A stretch of DNA of 64,000 bases from Cellulosimicrobium composti (GCF_009711085.1 NZ_WMKA01000010.1:1-64000), one strand, 5' to 3'; positions 7,809 to 16,271 are shown, counted from the first letter of the stretch. Notes: generated from the letters alone by a model not told the origin. A program made the numbers and translations.

Positions 7809-7891
7809 GGTGGCCTCCAAGGCTGGGCGGCGCCCGGCGCGCCGCGGGTCTCTCGACGCTACGAGCGGCGCCCGCGGGTCGCACGCGGGAC

Positions 7892-8665
7892 CTACCGGAC
7901 GACGAGCGCGACCGCGGCGAGCAGCAGCGTCGCGACGATCTCCCCGATCCCCACGGCCCGGGGGCTCAGCGCTCGACCGGGCAGCACGGCGGCGCGGGCC
8001 GTCGCCGCGGCGAGGAACGCCGTCGCCCACCACCACGACGGGTCGTGCACGACGGCGAGCACGGCCGCCGCGACGGTGACCGCCGCGTGGTACGCGACCG
8101 ACGCGACGACGTACGCGCGCACGCCGCGCTCGCGGATCATCGTCTTGACGTAGAGCACGGTGCCGAACAGGTAGGCGAGCAGCAGCCCGGCGACGAGCCA
8201 GACGACGGCGGGGACGGCGAGCGCGGAGGCGCCCGGTGGCCGGCACGCCGCGTATGCGACGACCGTCATGAGGGACGCGGCGACGGTCATCGCCCCGCCG
8301 GCCGCGACGGAGCGCTCCGTCCGCTGCGCCGACGCCCACAGGCCGAGCGCGAGGAACGGCAGGAAGGTGGGCGCCCACACCGCGAGCGGCGGGTCGAGCA
8401 GGAGCACGACCAGCCCGAGCGCCGCGGCGACCGCGGCGTACGTGAGCATCGGGCGCCGGTAGCGCGAACGGCGGCGCGACTTCAGCCAGAGCCCGCCGGC
8501 GAAGTACGCGAGGTAGCCGGCGAGCCACAGGGCGCCGAGCGCGAGCGTGACGGGCCGGAACCCGGCGTCCTGCACACCGCGCACCGTGCCGACGACGAAC
8601 GGCAGCAGCAGCATGGGCCACGCGCCGTGCTGGTTCGGCACCCAGCCGGGCGGACGTCGGGACAC
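7892..8665 (-). CDS. YwiC-like integral membrane protein
   Basis: This 257-residue protein opens with PNQHGAWPMLLLPFVVG, the signature of the YwiC-like family, and has about eight hydrophobic helices. In Bacillus the family gene lies near the nitrate reductase genes; the transport or redox role is not established. The divergent neighbour here is the anaerobic ribonucleotide reductase operon, again a low-oxygen setting. The start is GTG 8665 with no ribosome site; TAGCGT six bases before it suggests a leaderless transcript. Confidence 0.8.
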   Translation of the reverse strand: MSRRPPGWVPNQHGAWPMLLLPFVVGTVRGVQDAGFRPVTLALGALWLAGYLAYFAGGLWLKSRRRSRYRRPMLTYAAVAAALGLVVLLLDPPLAVWAPTFLPFLALGLWASAQRTERSVAAGGAMTVAASLMTVVAYAACRPPGASALAVPAVVWLVAGLLLAYLFGTVLYVKTMIRERGVRAYVVASVAYHAAVTVAAAVLAVVHDPSWWWATAFLAAATARAAVLPGRALSPRAVGIGEIVATLLLAAVALVVR

Positions 8666-8811
8666 CCCTCGACGCTATCGCCGCGGCGCGCGTGCCCGGC
8701 CGCGGGAGGTCCCGCCGCGGCACGGCCCTCCGGCCCGTCCGGCCGGGACGTTCGTCCCGACCTGTCCCGTGTGCCGCGCCACGCCGGACCTCGGCGTCAC
8801 CTGCACCTCGA

Positions 8812-8859
8812 TGACTAGATATGGTGGCGCAGCCGTGATCCAGACCCCACATGTTGGGG
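8812..8859 (+). promoter_or_regulatory. Tandem NrdR-like boxes upstream of nrdDG
   Basis: Two 16-bp sites, TGACTAGATATGGTGG (8812-8827) and ACCCCACATGTTGGGG (8844-8859), both fit the core CWATATATWG loosely (CTAGATATGG and CCACATGTTG). Their centres are 32 bp apart, about three helical turns. Tandem sites in helical phase are typical of NrdR, the ATP/dATP-sensing repressor of ribonucleotide reductase genes. They end 60 bp before the nrdD start. Confidence 0.6.
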
Positions 8860-8919
8860 TGCGGGCCGTCGCGCATCCCCGCGCGGCGGCGAGTCCGGTG
8901 GGCAGAGAGAACGGGTCCG

Positions 8920-11133
8920 ATGAGCACCGTCGAGCTCGACCAGGAAGCACCGACCACCACGACGACCGCGCCGCTGGAGGTCCTCAAGCGGGACGGGCGG
9001 CGCCGCCCGTTCGACGACGCCCGCATCCGCGCCGCCGTCACCAAGGCGTTCGCGGCCGTCCACGGCGACCTCGACGCGACGCACCGGCGCCGCGTCGACG
9101 AGGTCGTCGCACGCGTGGACGCGGAGATCGCGGCGCGGTTCGACGCGACCGTGACGATCGACGAGATCCAGGGCGTCGTCGAGCACGTGCTGCTCGAGTC
9201 GCACGAGTACGTCGTCGCACGCGCGTACATCGACTACCGCGTGCAGCGCGACGTCGCGCGCAGCCGGGCGACGGACCTCGACCACGCGATCGTGCGGCTG
9301 CTGGACAAGGAGTCCACGGTCGTCAACGAGAACGCGAACAAGGACAGCGAGGTCTTCAACACGCAGCGCGACCTCACGGCCGGGGCCGTAGGCAAGGCGA
9401 TCGGGCTGCGGATGCTGCCGCCGCACGTCGCGAACGCGCACCAGAAGGGCGACCTGCACTACCACGACCTCGACTACCACCCGTACGCCCCCATGACGAA
9501 CTGCTGCCTCATCGACTTCCGGTCGATGCTGTCGAGCGGGTTCCGGATCGGGAACGCGCAGGTGGAGCCGCCGCGCTCGATCCAGACCGCGACGGCACAG
9601 ATCAGCCAGATCATCGCGAACGTGTCGTCCAGCCAGTACGGCGGCTGCTCGGTCAACCGCATCGACGAGCTCCTCGCCCCGTACGCCGCGCGCAACCTCG
9701 AGAAGCACCTCGCGGACGCGCGCCGCTGGATCCCCGACGAGTCCGTGCACGAGGAGTACGCGCGCGCCAAGACGTCCAAGGACATCGAGGACGCGATGCA
9801 GTCGCTGGAGTACGAGATCAACACCCTGTTCACGTCGAACGGGCAGACGCCGTTCACGACGGTCGGGTTCGGGCTCGGCACCGGCTGGCTCGAGCGCGAG
9901 ATCCAGCGCGCGATCCTGCGGATCCGCATCCGCGGGCTCGGCAGCGAGGGCCGCACCGCGATCTTCCCCAAGCTCGTCCTCACCCTGCGCCGCGGCGTGA
10001 ACCTCGACCCCGGCGACCCGAACTACGACCTCAAGCAGCTCGCCGTCGAGTGCGCGACGAAGCGCATGTACCCGGATGTGCTGTCGTACGACAAGATCGT
10101 CGAGCTCACGGGCTCCTTCAAGGTGCCCATGGGCTGCCGGTCGTTCCTCCAGGGCTGGCAGGACGAGGACGGCCGGGACGTCTCCGAGGGCCGCATGAAC
10201 CTGGGCGTCGTGACGCTCAACCTCCCGCGCATCGCGCTCGAGGCGGACGGCGACCTCGACGCGTTCTGGCGCCTGCTCGACGAGCGCCTGGAGACCGTGC
10301 ACGACGCGCTCGTCTTCCGCATCGAGCGCTGCAAGGAGGCGACGCCGGGCAACGCGCCGATCCTCTACGTGCACGGGGCGTTCGGGCAGCGACTCGCCCC
10401 GGACGACGACGTCGACCGGCTGTTCCGCGACGGCCGCGCCACGGTGTCGCTCGGGTACATCGGGCTCTACGAGGTCGCCGCCGCGTTCTACGGCGGCGCG
10501 TGGGAGCACGACCCGGAGGCGAAGAAGCTCACGCTCGACGTCCTGCGGTCCCTGCACGCGCACGCCGCCGGGTGGACGGCGCGGCTCGGGTACCGGATCA
10601 GCGTCTACGCGACGCCGAGCGAGAGCCTCACCGACCGGTTCTGCCGCCTCGACCGGGAGCGGTTCGGCGCGGTGCCCGACATCACCGACAAGGACTACTA
10701 CACGAACAGCTTCCACTACGACGTCCGCAAGAGCCCGACGCCGTTCGAGAAGCTCGACTTCGAGGCCGAGTACGCGCGGTACACGTCGGGCGGGTTCATC
10801 CACTACTGCGAGTACCCCGTGCTCCAGCAGAACCCGCGGGCGCTGGAGGCCGTGTGGGACTACGCGTACGACCGCGTGGGCTACCTCGGCACGAACACAC
10901 CCATCGACCGCTGCTACGCGTGCGGGTTCGCGGGCGACTTCGACCCGACCGCGCGGGGCTTCGCGTGCCCGTCGTGCGGCAACGCCGACCCGCGCACGTG
11001 CGACGTCGTGAAGCGCACGTGCGGGTACCTCGGCAACCCGCAGCAGCGCCCGATGGTGCACGGCCGCCACGCCGAGATCGCGGCGCGGGCCAAGCACCTC
11101 GCCGGCCCGACGGCACACCCCGCCGGCGCGTGA
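8920..11133 (+). CDS. nrdD: Anaerobic ribonucleoside-triphosphate reductase
   Basis: NrdD reduces ribonucleoside triphosphates to deoxy forms without oxygen, using a glycyl radical installed by NrdG. The 737-residue protein starts at ATG 8920. An ATP-cone occupies about residues 18-110 (VLKRDGRRRPFDDARIRAAV), then the ten-stranded barrel (NENANKDSEVFNTQRDL), a C-terminal zinc site (CYAC and CPSC), and the glycyl radical loop TCGYLGNPQQRP with the radical at Gly702. Length and motifs are complete. nrdG follows after 10 bp, so the two form an operon, probably repressed by NrdR through the boxes upstream. It would support DNA synthesis under low oxygen. Confidence 0.95.
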   Translation: MSTVELDQEAPTTTTTAPLEVLKRDGRRRPFDDARIRAAVTKAFAAVHGDLDATHRRRVDEVVARVDAEIAARFDATVTIDEIQGVVEHVLLESHEYVVARAYIDYRVQRDVARSRATDLDHAIVRLLDKESTVVNENANKDSEVFNTQRDLTAGAVGKAIGLRMLPPHVANAHQKGDLHYHDLDYHPYAPMTNCCLIDFRSMLSSGFRIGNAQVEPPRSIQTATAQISQIIANVSSSQYGGCSVNRIDELLAPYAARNLEKHLADARRWIPDESVHEEYARAKTSKDIEDAMQSLEYEINTLFTSNGQTPFTTVGFGLGTGWLEREIQRAILRIRIRGLGSEGRTAIFPKLVLTLRRGVNLDPGDPNYDLKQLAVECATKRMYPDVLSYDKIVELTGSFKVPMGCRSFLQGWQDEDGRDVSEGRMNLGVVTLNLPRIALEADGDLDAFWRLLDERLETVHDALVFRIERCKEATPGNAPILYVHGAFGQRLAPDDDVDRLFRDGRATVSLGYIGLYEVAAAFYGGAWEHDPEAKKLTLDVLRSLHAHAAGWTARLGYRISVYATPSESLTDRFCRLDRERFGAVPDITDKDYYTNSFHYDVRKSPTPFEKLDFEAEYARYTSGGFIHYCEYPVLQQNPRALEAVWDYAYDRVGYLGTNTPIDRCYACGFAGDFDPTARGFACPSCGNADPRTCDVVKRTCGYLGNPQQRPMVHGRHAEIAARAKHLAGPTAHPAGA

Positions 11134-11143
11134 GGGGGCGGCC

Positions 11144-11716
11144 GTGGCGCGCACCCCCGGCCCCGGCTGGCGCTCGGACCGCGTCAGCCAGGGGTACGTC
11201 GCGGACTACAAGCCGTTCGTCATGGTCGACGGCGAGGGCGTGCGCTGCGCGCTGTACGTGAGCGGGTGCCTGTTCGCGTGCGAGGGCTGCTTCAACGAGG
11301 CCGCGTGGAGCTTCCGCTACGGGCAGCCGTACGACGACGCCCTGGAGGACCGCGTCCTCGCCGACCTCGCGCACCCCGCCGTGCAGGGCCTGTCACTGCT
11401 CGGCGGGGAGCCGTTCCTCAACACGGGCGTGTGCCTGCGGCTCGTGCGCCGCGTGCGCGCGGAGCACGGCGACCGCAAGGACGTGTGGTGCTGGACGGGC
11501 TACACGCTGGAGGAGCTGCGCGCGGGCCCGGCGGACCAGCGCGCGCTCCTCGCCGAGGTCGACGTGCTCGTGGACGGCCGGTTCGACCTCGCGCGCCGCG
11601 ACCTCACGCTCACGTTCCGCGGCAGCACCAACCAGCGCGTCCTCGACGCGCGGGCCTCGCTCGCGACGGGCCACGCCGTCCCCTGGCGACGCCTTCCGCG
11701 ACACACGGCCCGCTGA
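11144..11716 (+). CDS. nrdG: Anaerobic RNR-activating radical SAM enzyme
   Basis: NrdG cleaves S-adenosylmethionine at a 4Fe-4S cluster to make the glycyl radical in NrdD. The 190-residue protein has the motif CLFACEGC (Cys42, Cys46, Cys49, CX3CX2C), followed by LLGGEPFLN and VWCWTGYTLEEL, typical of the NrdG/PflA activase family. The start is GTG 11144, 10 bp after nrdD. The C-terminal tail is Arg-rich. The pairing with nrdD makes the assignment secure. Confidence 0.93.
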   Translation: MARTPGPGWRSDRVSQGYVADYKPFVMVDGEGVRCALYVSGCLFACEGCFNEAAWSFRYGQPYDDALEDRVLADLAHPAVQGLSLLGGEPFLNTGVCLRLVRRVRAEHGDRKDVWCWTGYTLEELRAGPADQRALLAEVDVLVDGRFDLARRDLTLTFRGSTNQRVLDARASLATGHAVPWRRLPRHTAR

Positions 11717-11747
11717 GCGTGCAGAGCGGGCGGTCATCCTGCGTACC

Positions 11748-11777
11748 TGGACAGGCAGAAGCAGCCCCGGCTATCCT
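11748..11777 (+). promoter_or_regulatory. Promoter for the small RNA upstream of abi
   Basis: TGGACA (11748-11753) and TATCCT (11772-11777), with an 18-bp gap, form a sigma-70-type promoter. Transcription would start near 11784, just before the hairpin at 11790-11821 and about 60 bp before the abi start codon. Confidence 0.55.
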
Positions 11778-11783
11778 GGTCCC

Positions 11784-11828
11784 ATCACGATCAGCCCGTT
11801 GCCGTCAGGCAGCGGGCTGATTTTCTTT
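11784..11828 (+). ncRNA. abiF-associated small RNA (terminator-shaped hairpin)
   Basis: A 14-bp stem (11790-11803 with 11808-11821, one G-U pair), a GTCA loop and a T-rich tail TTTTCTTT lie between a promoter and an abi gene. It could be a terminator for nrdDG, but that stop lies about 75 bp upstream and a promoter is interposed. A conserved abiF RNA motif is known upstream of AbiF-family genes; I assign this hairpin to it by position and shape only. It may be the regulating or partner RNA of the Abi protein. Confidence 0.55.
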
Positions 11829-12265
11829 CGCCGGCTGGGGGGTCATGGGCGACTACACGAAGACGTGGCTCTCGGTCGACGAGCAAGCCACCAAGCTCGC
11901 TGACCGCGGGGTCGATGTCGAACCGCGTGAGCACACCCTCGCGCTCCTCCGTGGGATCGGCTACTACCGCCTCACGGGCTACCTCTACCCCTTTCGCGAC
12001 TCCGAGAAGCACACGGACGGAGCAGACGGCAAGACCCGGGTCGAGGTGCTGAGCACGTATCGTCCAGGGGCCTCGGCAAAGCACATCGCGCGGGTCATTG
12101 ACTTCGACCGGCAATTACGGCTGCACGTCCTGGACGGCGTCGAACGCATCGAAGTCGCCGTTCGGATGCGGATCGGCTACGTACTCGGGCGCCGGTCCCC
12201 TCTGGCGCACCTCGACCCCGACAACTTCCTTCCGGCTTTCACCGCCTCAGTACCAGACTGAGGGT

Positions 12266-12406
12266 GGTCCGGCGGGGCTGGCTCGTTTCTTCGCTGCCCG
12301 TGTGGCCTTTCCGCGATGTGCCGCTCCGCCGGACCGGCGTCGGTGGTCGCGGGCGTGGCCTGATAGGAGCCTGCTCGCTCATCCTGCCCGACTGAGGCGT
12401 GCCCGC
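12266..12406 (+). ncRNA. Predicted IS110 bridge RNA (target and donor loops)
   Basis: Two stem-loops can be drawn. The first closes with GGTCCGGCGG (12266-12275) and CCGCCGGACC (12326-12335). The second closes with GCGGGC (12349-12354) and GCCCGC (12401-12406). Inside the second, ATAGGAGC (12363-12370) is identical to the element's right end (13571-13578), and ACTGAGGCG (12391-12399) is the exact complement of the left end (12243-12251). These are the relations expected of left and right donor guides. In the first loop GCGATG (12313-12318) complements CATCGC of the abi target (13578-13583); a convincing left target guide was not found. The RNA ends are not defined. Confidence 0.65.
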
Positions 12407-12459
12407 CCTCGATCATCGCCGCCGCCCTGGTAAACGCGATGGAGCTCGGGAGGCCCTGG

Positions 12460-13554
12460 ATGACGGTCGTCGGGATCGACGCCCACAAGAACTGGCACAC
12501 GCTCGTGGCGGTCGACGATGTCGGCAAGCGGCTGGCGGTCCTGACCGTCGAAGCCCGCGCAGCCGGTCACCGGCAGATTCTGTCCTGGCTGGAGCAGTTC
12601 GAGTCCGTGCAGGTCGCCGTCGAGGACTGTCGTCACCTCACCCGCCGCCTCGAGGCGGACCTGCTCAACGCCGGCCACCGGGTCGTGCGGGTCCACACCC
12701 GGTTGATGGCGGGCATGCGTCGCTCGGGCCGTGAACCGGGCAAGTCCGATCCCATCGATGCCGAGGCCGTGGCGCGGGTGGCGTTGCGGGAGGACGACCT
12801 TCCGACCGCCGAGCTCCCCGGCCCCATGCGGGAGGTCAAGCTGCTCTCGGACCACCGCCGAACCCTCGTCGCGCGCCGCACCGCGATGCAGTCCAAGGTG
12901 CGCTGGTTGCTGCACGAGCTCGACCCTGACCTGCGCGTTCCTTCCCGCGCGCTGCGCCGCTACCAGCTGTTGGACGAGCTGATCGACCACCTCGACGGGC
13001 GTCCCGGCGCCGTGGCCGAGATCGCCCGCGACCTGCTCGACGACATCCGATCGCTGACCCGCCGGATCAACGACATCGAGAAGCGCCTGGCCCGCCTCGT
13101 CGCAGTGAGCCACCCCAGCCTGCTCGAGGTGCCCGGGATGGGCGTGCTCGGCGCGGCGATGATCGTCGGCGAGACCGCCGGAGCCCGACGCTTCAAGTCC
13201 AAGGACTCCTTCGCCCGCTTCAACGGCACCGCCCCGATCCCGGTCTGGTCGGGCAACAACGTCCGCGTCAGACTCTCGCGCGGCGGCAACCGTCGGATCA
13301 ACACCGCCCTGCATATGGCGGCCGTCACCCAGATCCGGATCGGTGCCGAGGGGTCCGTCTACTACGCCAAGCTCATCGCGGCCGGCAAGACCCGCACCGA
13401 GGCCCTGCGGCTACTGCGCAGGCGCATCTCCGACCGGGTATTCATCGCCATGCGCTCCGATGAGACACGACTCGATGCAGGACGCGCAGCAGCCCCAGAG
13501 TGCGGACCACGCGACGATAATCACGCCCTCACCGCCCTGCCCGCGGCGGCGTGA
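12460..13554 (+). CDS. IS110-family transposase (bridge-RNA recombinase)
   Basis: This 364-residue protein begins at ATG 12460 after GGGAGG. The N-terminal RuvC-like DEDD domain shows VVGIDAHKNWH with Asp7, VAVEDCRHLTRRL with the Glu, and GKSDPIDAEAVARVA with the closing Asp pair. The C-terminal Tnp domain contains LEVPGMGVLGAAMIVGETAG, FARFNGTAPIPVWSG and the serine-bearing RLSRGGNRRINTALHM. Such proteins recombine DNA with a guide RNA from their own element. All motifs are present, so the enzyme looks functional. Confidence 0.92.
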   Translation: MTVVGIDAHKNWHTLVAVDDVGKRLAVLTVEARAAGHRQILSWLEQFESVQVAVEDCRHLTRRLEADLLNAGHRVVRVHTRLMAGMRRSGREPGKSDPIDAEAVARVALREDDLPTAELPGPMREVKLLSDHRRTLVARRTAMQSKVRWLLHELDPDLRVPSRALRRYQLLDELIDHLDGRPGAVAEIARDLLDDIRSLTRRINDIEKRLARLVAVSHPSLLEVPGMGVLGAAMIVGETAGARRFKSKDSFARFNGTAPIPVWSGNNVRVRLSRGGNRRINTALHMAAVTQIRIGAEGSVYYAKLIAAGKTRTEALRLLRRRISDRVFIAMRSDETRLDAGRAAAPECGPRDDNHALTALPAAA

Positions 13555-14369
13555 GGAGAGGGCGATTGACATAGGAGCATCGCACAGATCGACGACTCGA
13601 CCGGCTGGCGGACCCAGCCGAGCAAGCACACCGAGTAGCTTCGCCGCGTCGGCGAACGATGCAACGGGTCGGACGAAGCATTCGTCGCCCACTTCAAGGA
13701 AAAGTACGACGGCCAGATGCCGATCTGGGCGCTCACGGAGATCCTCGAGCTCGGCCACCTCTCTCATCCGTACCAGGGACTTCACGAGCAGGACGCGCTG
13801 GAGATCGCCGCCGCCTTCGGTGTCCCGACCAAACGACTCATGACAAGCTGGCTTGCGAGCGTGAACTACGTCCGGAACGTCGCCGCGCACCACGCACGCC
13901 TCTTCAACCGCAAGCTGCAGAACGCGCCGAGCCGCCCGAAAGCCGGGAAGGTGCCCCTCCTGGATCACCTCCGCGCCGAAGACACCGCCAAGAGCACCTT
14001 CGGCGTGTACAACGCGTTAGCGGTGATCGCCTACCTCCTGCGGTCGATCGGTGACGACGCCGCTTGGCGCCGGGGACTCGTCGAGCTGCTCGAGTCCTTC
14101 CCTTCCGCACCCGGCCTGACCATCGCCGCGGTTGGAGCACCCCAGGGCTGGGCACACCAGGCGTTGTGGAGTGGCACACCGAACCCGACCTCGGTCTAGC
14201 CCGTGGAACGCACCGGGAGAGCTCCGACTCCTCGACGCGTGCGGTCCGATGCTCGGCCCGGTGGGCGGTCTCGCGCTCCCTGCACCGCCTGGGAGTTCCT
14301 GAACTGCGGGCCGCTCGGCACGCCGTCCGCCCAGGCCGGGGCGAGCGCGCCTCGGCAGAAAGCCGGTGA

Positions 14370-15233
14370 TCAGACGGTCCGGCGGGTCCGGCGGATGCCG
14401 ACCCACAGCCCGACGGCGCACGTCACGGCTGCGGCGACGAACCCCCACAGCACGTCGGGGTCGGTGAACGACCCGGCGAGCAGGGCGCGCTCGGCGTCGA
14501 CGACGTAGGTCAGCGGGTTGAACAGCGCGGCGGTGCGCATCCAGGCGGGTCCGGCCTCGAGCGGCAGCATCATTCCGGAGAGGATGAGCAGCGGGAACAG
14601 GAGCGACTGCTGCACGCCCCAGAACAGCCACTCGCGGTTCTTCGCGGCGAGCGCGAGCGCGATCGAGAGCGCCCCGACGCCGACGCCGAACAGCCCGAGG
14701 AGCAGCAGGCCCACGAGCAGGTGCAGCGGGTAGAGCGTGAACCCGAACGGGACGCACACGAGCGCGATGAGCAGGCCCTGCACGACGAGCGGCGCGAACT
14801 CCTTGAGCGAGCGGCCCACGAGGATCGCGGAGCGGTCGAGCGGCGTGGCGAGCACGCGCTCGTACGAGCCGGTCATCATCTCGTAGAGCAGGTTGGACCC
14901 GCTCATCGAGGTGCCGAAGAGCGAGATCATGACGATCACACCCGGGACGAACCACTGCAGGGTGTCGGCGGTGGAGCCGCCCCCGCCGGGCGCGCCGCCC
15001 CCGAACCCGCCGACCGCACCCGTGAGCAGCGGCCCGAACAGCCCGAGGAAGATCAGGGGCTGCAGCAGCGAGAAGATCAGCGTGAACGGGTCGCGCAGGA
15101 CGAGCAGGATCTCGCGCGTGAAGACGGCCCAGGTGTCGCCGACGAACTTCGCGACACCGGTCCGCGGGACCGCGTCCGCGCCCTCCGTGACCGGCGTGGC
15201 CCGGTCCCCGGTCAGGTCGGTCCGCGTGCTCAT
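14370..15233 (-). CDS. ABC-2 type exporter permease
   Basis: This 287-residue membrane protein has about six helices and the ABC-2 signature region (TSMSGSNLLYEMMTGSYERVLATPLDRSAILVGR), as in DrrB-type drug exporters. It starts at ATG 15233, overlapping the stop of the ATPase gene by 4 bp (ATGA), so the two are translated together. It should form a homodimeric pore driven by that ATPase. The divergent TetR regulator probably controls both. The cargo, drug or lipid, is not visible from sequence. Confidence 0.88.
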   Translation of the reverse strand: MSTRTDLTGDRATPVTEGADAVPRTGVAKFVGDTWAVFTREILLVLRDPFTLIFSLLQPLIFLGLFGPLLTGAVGGFGGGAPGGGGSTADTLQWFVPGVIVMISLFGTSMSGSNLLYEMMTGSYERVLATPLDRSAILVGRSLKEFAPLVVQGLLIALVCVPFGFTLYPLHLLVGLLLLGLFGVGVGALSIALALAAKNREWLFWGVQQSLLFPLLILSGMMLPLEAGPAWMRTAALFNPLTYVVDAERALLAGSFTDPDVLWGFVAAAVTCAVGLWVGIRRTRRTV

Positions 15234-16255
15234 GCCGCCTCCTCTCGCAGGCTGCGCCCGGTGAGGTTGAGGAACACGTCGTCGAGGCTCGCCTGCTGGA
15301 GCGCCGCCGAGCGCACGGCGAGCCCGCCGACGCGCAGCGCCTCGATCGCCTCGGGGAGCCGGTCGGCGCCGTGGGTCGTCGAGATCCGCACGGAGACGAC
15401 GCCGTCGGCGCCGCTCGCGGTCTCGACCTGACCCACGCCCTCGGCGAGGGACGCGCGGACGCGGCCGACGACGTCGGCCACCTCCCCCGGGCGCGCCCCA
15501 GGCGCCTCGCCGCCGGTGGCGGGCGCACCGCCCGGCGCGGGGACGACCGCGAGCGTGATGACGTCGTCGGCGTGGTCGCGCTTGAGGGCGTCGGGCGTCG
15601 CGTCGGCGATGATCTCGCCGTGGTCGATGACGACGACGCGCTCGGCCATGCTGTCGGCCTCGTCGAGGTAGTGCGTGGTGAGGACGATCGTCATGCCGTA
15701 GCGCTCGCGCATCGCGGCGATGTGCTCCCACAGGTTGGCTCGCGCGTGGGGGTCGAGGCCCGTCGTCGGCTCGTCGAGGAACAGCAGCGGCGGGTGGTTC
15801 ATGAGCCCGAGCGCCACGTCGAGCCGGCGCCGCTGCCCGCCCGAGAGGGACTGCACCGTGCGCTTCTCGAGGCCCTCGAGGTCGAGCGCCGCGACGAGGT
15901 CGGCCGCGCGGCGCGCGTACTCCGACGCCGGCAGGCCGTAGAAGCGGCCCTGGTTGTGCAGCTCGTCGAGCACGCGGTAGGAGTACCCGCCGCCGTTGCC
16001 CTGGCCGATGAATCCGATGCGCGAGCGCACGCGGGCCGGGTCGCGCGCGACGTCGTAGCCGGCGACCTCGGCGGTCCCGGCGGTCGGTTCGAGGAGGCTC
16101 GTGAGCATCCTCAGGGTCGTGGACTTGCCGGCCCCGTTGGGGCCGAGGAACGCGACGAGCTCGCCCTCGCGCACGTCCACGTCGATGCCCTTGACGGCCT
16201 CGACGGTCTCTTTCTTGCGGTGGAAGGTCTTGGTCAGGCCACGGGCTCGGATCAC
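15230..16255 (-). CDS. ABC exporter ATPase, DrrA type
   Basis: This 341-residue ATPase has Walker A GPNGAGKST, the signature LSGGQRRRLDVALGLM, Walker B LLFLDEPTTGLDP and the switch His in VLTTHYLDEAD. A C-terminal domain of about 100 residues (VSVRISTTHGADRLPEAI, QASLDDVFLNLTG) is typical of DrrA/daunorubicin-resistance ATPases. I chose GTG 16255; a GTG at 16264 is possible. The gene faces a TetR gene across a 111-bp region with operator-like repeats, consistent with drug-inducible export. Confidence 0.9.
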   Translation of the reverse strand: MIRARGLTKTFHRKKETVEAVKGIDVDVREGELVAFLGPNGAGKSTTLRMLTSLLEPTAGTAEVAGYDVARDPARVRSRIGFIGQGNGGGYSYRVLDELHNQGRFYGLPASEYARRAADLVAALDLEGLEKRTVQSLSGGQRRRLDVALGLMNHPPLLFLDEPTTGLDPHARANLWEHIAAMRERYGMTIVLTTHYLDEADSMAERVVVIDHGEIIADATPDALKRDHADDVITLAVVPAPGGAPATGGEAPGARPGEVADVVGRVRASLAEGVGQVETASGADGVVSVRISTTHGADRLPEAIEALRVGGLAVRSAALQQASLDDVFLNLTGRSLREEAA

Positions 16256-16271
16256 CGGGAGCACGCCCCTT

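Larger units (their letters stand above)
12240..13579 (+). mobile_element. IS110-family element inserted in the abi gene
   Basis: The element is 1338 bp plus a repeated CA (12240-12241 and 13578-13579), the likely core dinucleotide. Collapsing the two copies restores the abi frame (reading LPAF-IAQIDDSTGW). It has no terminal inverted repeats, as expected. About 218 bp of non-coding DNA precedes the transposase and only about 23 bp follows it, the layout of the IS110 group, in which the 5' non-coding part makes the bridge RNA. An alternative core TC, shifting the length by 3 bp, also keeps frame but fits the guides less well. Confidence 0.8.
11845..14199 (+). pseudogene. AbiF/Abi_2-family abortive-infection gene, interrupted
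   Basis: The 5' part (11845-12241) encodes the N-terminal Abi_2 signature LLRGIGYYRLTGYLYPFR and VERIEVAVRMRIGYVLG. The 3' part (13578-14199) encodes MPIWALTEILELGHLS and VRNVAAHHARLFNRKL, which contains the HEPN-type R-x4-H motif (RNVAAH). Joining the parts without the IS110 element gives one frame of 338 codons, the normal length. A TAG at 13636-13638, where Trp would fit, breaks the 3' part as well. Intact relatives are phage-defence proteins with a HEPN fold related to RNA-targeting effectors. This copy is inactive. The N-terminal fragment stops at 12261 inside the IS. Confidence 0.8.

Noticed and set aside
11790-11828. Simple rho-independent terminator of nrdDG
   Set aside because: Not excluded, but it lies about 75 bp past the nrdG stop with a promoter-like pair between them and directly before abi, so the small-RNA reading is preferred.
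13411-13968. Minus-strand open frame across the IS110 right end and abi
   Set aside because: It reads antisense to two recognised coding sequences and has no recognisable domain.
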